Part shown: positions 21,476-26,595 of the stretch, piece after piece
Numbering within the stretch: the first letter of the stretch is position 1
Layout: each line of letters begins with the position of its first letter
DNA from: Treponema sp.
Lineage (GTDB): Bacteria; Spirochaetota; Spirochaetia; Treponematales; Breznakiellaceae
DNA: 26,595 bases
Assembly: GCA_031266095.1 (NCBI GenBank)
Contig: JAISBR010000052.1
Coordinates: 1-26,595 of the forward strand
Direction of reading: 5' to 3'
Notes under the pieces: model-generated
Database searches by the model: none
Told to the model about the DNA's origin: nothing
Seen by the model: the letters and a program-made list of their open reading frames with translations, nothing else
Made by a program: the position numbers and the translations under genes

Positions 21476-22003
21476 TTGAGAATATACCGCCGTTTGGGCG
21501 TATTCGGGCTGTTTTTTTTCACTTTCTTGTCCGCTGGGCTTGGTGCTCAGGAATCGGGGCTGGAGAAATTGATTCCCGGCCTCAAGGATCGGGCGATAGT
21601 TTTGGATATTGATGCCCGTGTTCGGGAGCAGAATCAAAGGGTGATCTGGAAAGAGGCGCACCAGCGGGTTACCGTTGCCGGCCGCCCGGTCGGAATGAAT
21701 CTCGTGGGATCCAATGTGGTTGTAGCCTTGCAGTTTACCCCTTATATCCAGGCTGAAGCTCAAAATATACTGGTCGCCCAGGCACAGATCTGGGTGGAAG
21801 TCCCCGGACAGGGCATCCGCTATCAAACCTCTATGCAGACTATTCCCCTGGATTTCGATGAGCCGATTTACTTTTTTCCCCTGGGTTCAGTCACGACTAA
21901 GGATTCTCCCTATATTGAAATAATAATTACCCTGAAACACAACAAGGATGTTCCCCCTGCGGAATCCGGCACGCCGGCCAACGCACCCGGAAACAGACAT
22001 TAA
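21476..22003 (+). CDS. Exported protein of unknown function (175 aa)
   Basis: The frame opens with TTG at 21476, two bases after the anti-sigma stop, with GGAG upstream; the first residues form a signal peptide (RIYRRLGVFGLFFFTFLSAG, probable cleavage after GLGAQ or at LGA-QES). The mature protein is largely beta strand by pattern (IVLDIDARVREQ, HQRVTVAGRPVGMNLVGS, VVVALQFTPYI, ILVAQAQIWVEVP, IEIIITLKH) with a Pro-rich tail. No known motif. It sits directly after the sigma/anti-sigma pair and before the transglutaminase-fold lipoprotein; the string of overlaps and short gaps suggests one transcript and an envelope role under that sigma factor. Not recognised as a family. Confidence 0.78.
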   Translation: MRIYRRLGVFGLFFFTFLSAGLGAQESGLEKLIPGLKDRAIVLDIDARVREQNQRVIWKEAHQRVTVAGRPVGMNLVGSNVVVALQFTPYIQAEAQNILVAQAQIWVEVPGQGIRYQTSMQTIPLDFDEPIYFFPLGSVTTKDSPYIEIIITLKHNKDVPPAESGTPANAPGNRH

Positions 22004-22011
22004 GAGTACAA

Positions 22012-23730
22012 TTGGAATTCCAGCGTGGTGATTTTGAAGACAGCCTAAACGTGAAGTTGGATGAATCAACGGAATGTGTCGAACGGTCTAAAAGTTTGCC
22101 GCGTTTTGCGTATAAAGTCCTCTTCTTTTTCTTTGTCGCGCTGTTCTTTATGTCCTGTAGCCCGAATTCTCCGGTCATCCATTCCATAGATCCTAAAATC
22201 GGAAAGGCCGGAGAAGTACTTACCATCACCGGGGAATTTTTCGGGAAAGAGCAAGACGAATCATACCTTACCATAGCGGGCGTGTCGCCGACCAATTCTT
22301 CTTACATCAATTGGCAAGATGATCAGATCTCGCTGAAGCTGCCCGAGTTTGGGGAGGCCGGCCTGATCTATGTCTATGTAAAAGGCAAAAAAAGTAACAG
22401 TGCCCTTTTCTCAAATCAGTTGACGCTGCCCCAGCCATCCCGTGGAAACGATACGGGGTCGGAACCACGGATCATTTCGGTGGAACCCCGGACGGCTTCG
22501 GTAGGCTCACTGATAAGCGTCACCGGAAACAACTTCGGCAACTCCCGCGAGAAGAGCGGTGTCTTTTTTTCCTGGGACGCGGAGATCCGTTCCCCCACTC
22601 CCGAGGAGGCGTGGGAACCGGCGTTCATTGAAGTCTCGGAAAGTGAATTCGGCTATGAGCTTTGGAATGACCGGGAGATCCGTCTGTGGGTTCCCGACGG
22701 CGCGGCCAGCGGTAATCTGGAGGTCCGTACCCTCCAGGGCAATTCCCGCCCTGTCTTCTTTGAGATCAGCGGAAAACCGGGAACCAAAATTTTCCGGGAT
22801 AAACGGAGTTACACCATAAACTATTCGGTGGATGTAAAAATCAACGAGGCAAGCATACCAAATACGCTGTACCTCTGGATTCCCCAACCGGCCGTTTCCG
22901 CGGCCCAGAGGAATATTGAGCTCCTTTCGCGTAATACCGAGCCCTTTGTGGAAAATTACCGGGGAACCAGCCTCTACAAGACAGATGATCTTCCGGCTAA
23001 CAGCAGCCTAAGGATAGACCTTTCCTGGCAGGTTGAGGTATACGTTGTGGAGACCATCATACGCTCTCAATCGGTCAGGCAGAAAACGGCCTCGCCCGCC
23101 GCTGTTTATACTCAAAGCGATTCTCTCATCCCCTCCGATGATCCCCGGATAAAAAACCAGGTCAAAACCCTGCTCGGCAGGGAACAGAATCCTTATAACA
23201 AAGCCCAGCGGATCTATGAATGGCTTATCGGCGCGATACACATTCAGGATACGATGGCGGATAATGCGTCAAATGACATCATTACGGCGCTGGAGGCAAA
23301 AGAGGCGGACCCCTATACGGCAGTGCTCCTCTACTGCGCCATGCTCCGCGCCGCAGGAGTACCCTGCCTGCCTATTTCGGGGGTGCTGATAAACCGGAAC
23401 CGTCAGACAATTCGCCACTGCTGGGCGGAATTTTGGATCGACGACTTTGGCTGGATTCCGGTTGATCCGGCCCTGGGTGCGGGAATGGACCCGCTTTCTT
23501 TCGCGGTCCGCTCTGATCGGGCAAGTTTCTATTTCGGCGGTCTGGACAACCAGCGGATCGCTTTTTCCCGGGGACAAAATACCCTGCCCCAGATGGACCC
23601 CCGGGGCAGGGCCGTCTCCCCTACCCGCTCCTATGCCCTGCAAAATCTCTGGGAAGAGGCTGTGGGGGGCATCGAGTCCTATTCCAGTCTCTGGGGGGAT
23701 ATAACAATTACAGGGATGTATGTACAATAA
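22012..23730 (+). CDS. Lipoprotein with two IPT/TIG domains and a transglutaminase-fold domain lacking the catalytic Cys
   Basis: No ATG is available: the frame opens with TTG at 22012 (AAGAG upstream), and GTG at 22051 is the alternative. The signal segment RFAYKVLFFFFVALFFMSC gives a lipobox at Cys49 (numbered from 22012). Two IPT/TIG repeats follow (about 54-138 and 151-252, each starting P-x-I-x-S-x-x-P and holding a TITGEFFG or SVTGNNFG turn). Residues about 255-350 form a further beta domain, and about 375-500 a transglutaminase-like fold with His469 (HCWAEFW) and Asp485 (WIPVDP). Where the nucleophilic Cys normally starts the core helix, the sequence reads EADPYTAVLLYCAMLRAAG, with no Cys at that point; Cys442 lies eight residues later. 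It is thus probably a non-enzymatic or altered member, located on an envelope membrane. It overlaps pyrH by 11 bases. Confidence 0.86.
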   Translation: MEFQRGDFEDSLNVKLDESTECVERSKSLPRFAYKVLFFFFVALFFMSCSPNSPVIHSIDPKIGKAGEVLTITGEFFGKEQDESYLTIAGVSPTNSSYINWQDDQISLKLPEFGEAGLIYVYVKGKKSNSALFSNQLTLPQPSRGNDTGSEPRIISVEPRTASVGSLISVTGNNFGNSREKSGVFFSWDAEIRSPTPEEAWEPAFIEVSESEFGYELWNDREIRLWVPDGAASGNLEVRTLQGNSRPVFFEISGKPGTKIFRDKRSYTINYSVDVKINEASIPNTLYLWIPQPAVSAAQRNIELLSRNTEPFVENYRGTSLYKTDDLPANSSLRIDLSWQVEVYVVETIIRSQSVRQKTASPAAVYTQSDSLIPSDDPRIKNQVKTLLGREQNPYNKAQRIYEWLIGAIHIQDTMADNASNDIITALEAKEADPYTAVLLYCAMLRAAGVPCLPISGVLINRNRQTIRHCWAEFWIDDFGWIPVDPALGAGMDPLSFAVRSDRASFYFGGLDNQRIAFSRGQNTLPQMDPRGRAVSPTRSYALQNLWEEAVGGIESYSSLWGDITITGMYVQ

Positions 23731-24421
23731 AACTATGGTAACGGTAATTTCGCTGGGTGGCTCCATTGTCGCCCCTGATGGTGTGGATGTGCAATTCTTA
23801 AAAGGCTTCGTGGATCTTATCCGTGGCTTTATTGAGGCGGAAGAAAAGCGGCGCTTTATTTTCGTGACAGGCGGCGGCGGCCCGGCCCGGACCTGGCAGA
23901 AAGCCTATCGGGAGGTCAGCGGAGGCGACGCCAAAGACGAGGAAGCGGACCGGATCGGCGTTATGGCCACCAGACTCAACGCCCAGCTTATCAAGGCGGT
24001 AATGGGGGAATGGTGCGTCCAGGATGTGGTTACCGATCCTACCCAGGTGGATCCCCTGATTGGCAGGGTCCTGGTTGCCGCGGGCTGGAAACCGGGCTTT
24101 TCCACGGATTACGACGCAGTACTCCTGGCGGAACGATTCCAGGCGGACGCAGTGATAAACCTCTCCAATATCGAAAAGGTGTACACCGGTGACCCCAAAC
24201 AGGACCCCGACGCCAAGCCCATCGACCACATTTCCTGGGCTGATTTCCGGGCCATAGTGGGCGATGAATGGACGCCGGGCAAAAACGTCCCGTTTGATCC
24301 GGTGGCAAGCCGCCACGCGGCGAAAATCGGTCTCAAGGTGATATGCGCTGCCGGAAAAAACCTCGCGAACCTCAAAAAAATCCTCTCAGGAGAGGATTTT
24401 ATCGGTACCACGATCGGCTAA
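23720..24421 (+). CDS. pyrH: UMP kinase, archaeal/spirochaete type
   Basis: Phosphorylates UMP to UDP for nucleic-acid and cell-wall sugar synthesis. The amino-acid-kinase fold is shown by SLGGSIVAP (11-19), VTGGGGPARTW (49-59), PGFSTDYDAVLLAE and the C-terminal NIEKVYTGDP with the nucleotide-binding Tyr-Thr-x-Asp-Pro. It resembles the archaeal/spirochaete subgroup of PyrH rather than the usual bacterial one; that subgroup is known from protein-family definitions. Length (233) fits. The ATG at 23720 overlaps the upstream gene and has AGGGA near it; ATG at 23735 (MVTVISLGGS) would remove five residues and is also possible. An 11-bp inverted repeat within the last codons (24377-24400) may be chance. 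Confidence 0.92.
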   Translation: MYNKTMVTVISLGGSIVAPDGVDVQFLKGFVDLIRGFIEAEEKRRFIFVTGGGGPARTWQKAYREVSGGDAKDEEADRIGVMATRLNAQLIKAVMGEWCVQDVVTDPTQVDPLIGRVLVAAGWKPGFSTDYDAVLLAERFQADAVINLSNIEKVYTGDPKQDPDAKPIDHISWADFRAIVGDEWTPGKNVPFDPVASRHAAKIGLKVICAAGKNLANLKKILSGEDFIGTTIG

Positions 24422-24488
24422 AGGGCGTTTTTTTGGAATTCTCTTGTTTTTTTCCGAAAACTGCCGATAACAATTTTGAGGATTATCT

Positions 24489-25664
24489 TTGAAACGTCAA
24501 ACCGTCTTTTCAAGCCTGTTCCTTTTTTTCCTCTGTGCCGTGCCCGGACTTTTCGCGCAAAATGTCCCTGAGTCAACGCAGGAAAGCGCAGCGGACGAAC
24601 TACCAACTGTAGCCCTGGTTCCCTTTTGGGGAGAAAACAGGACTATTATCGGCCAATTCGGCGAAGTGCTGCGGCTGACTCTGGAAAACGAAGGCGTATA
24701 CCGGCCCGAGACTGTGGATATGGAAAACCTGCCTGCGGATATTCCCGAAGGAGGCTTTCCCCCCTATATATGTCCGAGCCCATCCCTGACCAAGACCGCG
24801 CCCTATTCTGTGACCGGAGAAATCGTTTTTGATGAAGAAAGCAGCCTCTATCATCTGCGGCTATACCTTTGGGAGATGGAAACCAACAGGCTTGTATATA
24901 CCGACGAGGGGACAGTCCGGGACAGGGAGGAATGTGAACGCTATCTTCCCTCTCTGGTTAACTGGATCTTTTCCTGGCTCAATCAGCCCGCTGAAATAGC
25001 GGAGCAATTTTCCGAGTATCCGGAAACGCTCCCGCTCCCGCCGGAGCCTCTGTTACCGGAAGAAAAATGGCTGTATCTGGGCCTGCGGGTCGGCCCCTCA
25101 GTTCGTTTCTATTCACGGGAACCGGCACAACCCTTCGCTGAGAACAAGGTGTACGATTTCCTCAATATCACCGCCGGTCTCCAGGTGACTTACCAGTTTC
25201 TTTCTTTTCTCAGCGTCCAGGCGGAAGCCCTCTTTACCAATGATCATGCCCCTTATCACCCCATTGACGTTAACACAAACCCCAGCAGTAGCAGTATCAG
25301 CACCGACCCCGATCCTTTTACTTCTTTCTCTCTGATGTTTCCGCTGGCCTTGAAATATACGTACCGGCAAAGCAGGCTATTTGCCTCGGCGCTGGCCGGT
25401 GTCTATTTTAACATGCCCCTGGGGGAAATGCAAAATAAAACCCTGGGCGGAAATTTCGGCTATTCCTCGGACCTGCCCCTGGGTTACACGCTTGGAATCG
25501 ATGTAGGAACAAAACTGGGCCCGGGTTCTCTCTTCCTGGACCTCCGCTGGGCAGCAGATCTGGGTGAGACCCGCAAAAACGAAGGGGATTTGATCTACAA
25601 GCGAAGCATGGTTACCATCGCCATTGGCTACGAAATAGGCTTTTTTACCAAAAAGAAAAAATGA
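24489..25664 (+). CDS. Predicted outer-membrane protein: TolB/CsgG-like N-terminal domain plus beta-barrel (391 aa)
   Basis: TTG at 24489 is chosen because GAGGA lies six bases upstream (24478-24482) and a signal peptide follows directly (FSSLFLFFLCAVPGLFA, cleavage before QNVPE). Residues about 38-165 resemble the N-terminal alpha/beta domain of TolB or CsgG proteins: LPTVALVPFWGENRTIIGQF, then VTGEIVFDEESSLYHLRLYL. A Pro-rich linker (about 182-193) leads to about eight amphipathic strands (WLYLGLRVGPSVRFYSRE, FLNITAGLQVTYQF, LFASALAGVYFNMP, GYTLGIDVGTKL, RSMVTIAIGYEIGFF) ending near an aromatic residue, which suggests an eight-stranded barrel of OprF/OmpW size. A periplasmic sensor or transporter-accessory domain fused to a barrel is the reading; the function is unknown. 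It follows pyrH by 67 bases. Confidence 0.75.
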   Translation: MKRQTVFSSLFLFFLCAVPGLFAQNVPESTQESAADELPTVALVPFWGENRTIIGQFGEVLRLTLENEGVYRPETVDMENLPADIPEGGFPPYICPSPSLTKTAPYSVTGEIVFDEESSLYHLRLYLWEMETNRLVYTDEGTVRDREECERYLPSLVNWIFSWLNQPAEIAEQFSEYPETLPLPPEPLLPEEKWLYLGLRVGPSVRFYSREPAQPFAENKVYDFLNITAGLQVTYQFLSFLSVQAEALFTNDHAPYHPIDVNTNPSSSSISTDPDPFTSFSLMFPLALKYTYRQSRLFASALAGVYFNMPLGEMQNKTLGGNFGYSSDLPLGYTLGIDVGTKLGPGSLFLDLRWAADLGETRKNEGDLIYKRSMVTIAIGYEIGFFTKKKK

Positions 25665-25673
25665 AGGCAGGAG

Positions 25674-25701
25674 CCCTGGGGGTTGTTTTGTACCCCGGGG
25701 G
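25674..25701 (+). terminator. GC-rich hairpin after the outer-membrane protein gene
   Basis: CCCTGGGGGT (25674-25683) pairs with ACCCCGGGGG (25692-25701) with one mismatch and one G-T pair around an eight-base TGTTTTGT loop, starting nine bases after the stop codon. It is stable and in a terminator's place, but the following bases (AATAGC) are not a U-tract, so factor-dependent ending or mRNA protection is as likely. Confidence 0.5.
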
Positions 25702-25710
25702 AATAGCTTT

Positions 25711-25776
25711 CGTAGCAGTCCCAGCGTTATGTATACCCGTTCCCGGTAACGCGGGGACGAGGCCCTGCTGCTTACG
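25711..25776. other. Large imperfect hairpin of unknown role
   Basis: An inner stem GTCCCAGCGTTA (25718-25729) against TAACGCGGGGAC (25747-25758) pairs 11 of 12 bases; an outer stem CGTAGCA (25711-25717) pairs with TGCTTACG (25769-25776) with one bulged base. An asymmetric ten-base bulge lies between them on the 3' side. Together with the 25674-25701 hairpin it fills much of the 256-base gap 25665-25920. It could be a small RNA or a mobile palindrome. No tRNA or known riboswitch was recognised. Confidence 0.4.
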
Positions 25777-25822
25777 CGATCCCCTATTGACAAAATCCTC
25801 ATCTTACGGCAATGTACGCTGA

Positions 25823-25850
25823 TTGACACACAGATCTTGCAGGTAAAAGT
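25823..25850 (+). promoter_or_regulatory. Candidate promoter of the DksA/TraR-type gene
   Basis: TTGACA at 25823-25828 with TAAAAG 16 bases on (25845-25850). A second TTGACA at 25787-25792 has only a poor -10 (CAATGT, 17 bases on). Transcription would begin near 25857, leaving a ~65-base AT-rich leader before the ATG at 25921. The region switches from GC-rich to AT-rich here. Confidence 0.45.
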
Positions 25851-25920
25851 ACATTTATTTTCAAATGAACTTTTATCAACTAAAAAAAAATACCATGGAA
25901 TAAATGGGGGATTTACTATA

Positions 25921-26310
25921 ATGGCTATAACTAAAAGGAAAAAAGAAGCCGCTATGAATCATAGTTTTGTTGAAAAAATGGAAAAATCTCTCTCGGATAT
26001 GAAATCCGGCATTGTTGAAAATCTGATAGCCGGCAACGAGGATTTCAAGAAAATTGTCGAGGGAATGGATCCTAAAGATCTCGCAGATATCGCGTCTGAT
26101 GATATTGACCGGAAAATGATTGAAGCCATAGGTTCTCAGGAAATGAAACGACTTAAATTGATAGATTCGGCTCTGACACGGATCAAGCAGGGAAAGTACG
26201 GCCTCTGCGTCAAATGCGGCAAACGTATCCCCCAGGACCGGCTTAAAGCGATTCCCTACGCCTTGATGTGCATTGAGTGCAAGTCCGAGGAAGAGCGGCG
26301 AAACAGATAG
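25921..26310 (+). CDS. DksA/TraR-family C4 zinc-finger protein
   Basis: A 129-residue protein of the DksA/TraR group, which binds the secondary channel of RNA polymerase and tunes rRNA and amino-acid promoters, often with ppGpp. The C-terminal zinc finger is complete: Cys96-x2-Cys99 (LCVKCG) and Cys117-x2-Cys120 (MCIEC), with KYGLCVKCGKRIPQDRLKAI as the expected family pattern. Residues about 13-94 are helical (two arms of the coiled coil), with the acidic turn SDDID (59-63) at the tip. In E. coli DksA the tip reads D-x-x-D-x-A; here Asp60-x-x-Asp63 is followed by Arg-Lys, so the final Ala is not kept. The ATG at 25921 has GGGGGA upstream; ATG at 25954 is an alternative. It is convergent with the 5S rRNA gene, a typical DksA target, but that proximity may be chance. 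Confidence 0.9.
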   Translation: MAITKRKKEAAMNHSFVEKMEKSLSDMKSGIVENLIAGNEDFKKIVEGMDPKDLADIASDDIDRKMIEAIGSQEMKRLKLIDSALTRIKQGKYGLCVKCGKRIPQDRLKAIPYALMCIECKSEEERRNR

Positions 26311-26398
26311 AATCCAACAGCGGAGCAGAGACACCCAATAGTAAGCATTTCTCAGTGCAGAGCCGATGGGTATTAAACCCTCGCCACGAATGAGCCTC

Positions 26399-26416
26399 CG
26401 CGCGGCAAGCCGCGCG
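26399..26416. other. GC-rich perfect hairpin between the DksA-type gene and 5S rRNA
   Basis: CGCGCGGC (26399-26406) pairs perfectly with GCCGCGCG (26409-26416) across an AA gap. It lies between convergent transcription units in the non-coding stretch 26311-26484 and could help end the DksA-type mRNA, although no U-tract follows. The rest of that stretch shows nothing I can name. Confidence 0.4.
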
Positions 26417-26476
26417 ATATCCTAAGCGTTGCGTTAGTTCAAACGGAGACTCGTCCGAAAGGCTTCATTTTCCCGT

Positions 26477-26484
26477 AAAAAAAA

Positions 26485-26490
<6 letters not shown>
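26477..26490 (-). terminator. T-tract fused to the 5S closing helix
   Basis: On the minus strand CCAGGC at the 5S 3' end is followed at once by eight T. No separate hairpin lies between, so the 5S closing stem itself may serve as the terminator stem. Confidence 0.5.

Positions 26491-26595
<105 letters not shown>

Noticed and set aside
24377..24400. 11-bp inverted repeat at the 3' end of pyrH as a terminator
   Set aside because: It lies within the coding codons before the stop, the loop is only two bases and no U-tract continues after it; left as possible chance.

Overview
The window looks like a chromosome segment of a Treponema-lineage spirochaete. The clues are a UMP kinase of the archaeal/spirochaete type, a bactofilin, relaxed lipoprotein signals, Lnt, CheW, and a GC-rich core broken by very AT-rich acquired DNA. 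The species call is inference; no database was consulted.

Bases 1-3218 hold an AT-rich array of one-way (minus-strand) gene cassettes. They are separated by three ~180-190 bp palindromic sites whose ends (GCATAAC / GTTATGC) and inner arms (CTGTTTACG / CGTAAACAG) have the layout of integron attC sites. The cargo is a GNAT acetyltransferase (cut by the window edge), a secreted protein of unknown function, a probable PD-(D/E)XK nuclease-like protein with an N-terminal winged helix, and a HepT-MntA toxin-antitoxin pair. Each cassette appears to carry its own promoter. No integrase gene is visible, so this is the end of a chromosomal integron array or a cluster of attC sites lacking an integrase. 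Its edge lies 44 bp from the last gene of a host operon read in the same direction.

Bases 3262-12356 are a probable seven-gene minus-strand operon, read in the order cheW, a DegT/DnrJ-fold protein that lacks the PLP lysine, nadK, recN, a conserved hypothetical, and two half-transporters forming a heterodimeric ABC exporter. A good promoter and a structured leader precede cheW. A divergent promoter drives a plus-strand operon (12679-16838): a small zinc-ribbon protein, rpsT, an HU-family protein, lnt, a response regulator, a bactofilin and pncC/cinA. Translation, chromosome packing, lipoprotein maturation and cell shape are thus grouped together.

Bases 16966-18630 hold a divergent pair, a SAM methyltransferase and a DUF3298-like lipoprotein, which share overlapping -10 elements and probably make leaderless mRNAs. 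Bases 18783-25664 run in one direction: cysS, an ECF sigma factor and its zinc-type anti-sigma factor, a secreted protein, an IPT/TIG plus transglutaminase-fold lipoprotein that seems to lack the catalytic cysteine, pyrH, and a predicted outer-membrane barrel protein. A structured intergenic region, a DksA/TraR-type zinc-finger gene and the 3' part of a 5S rRNA gene (minus strand) close the window.
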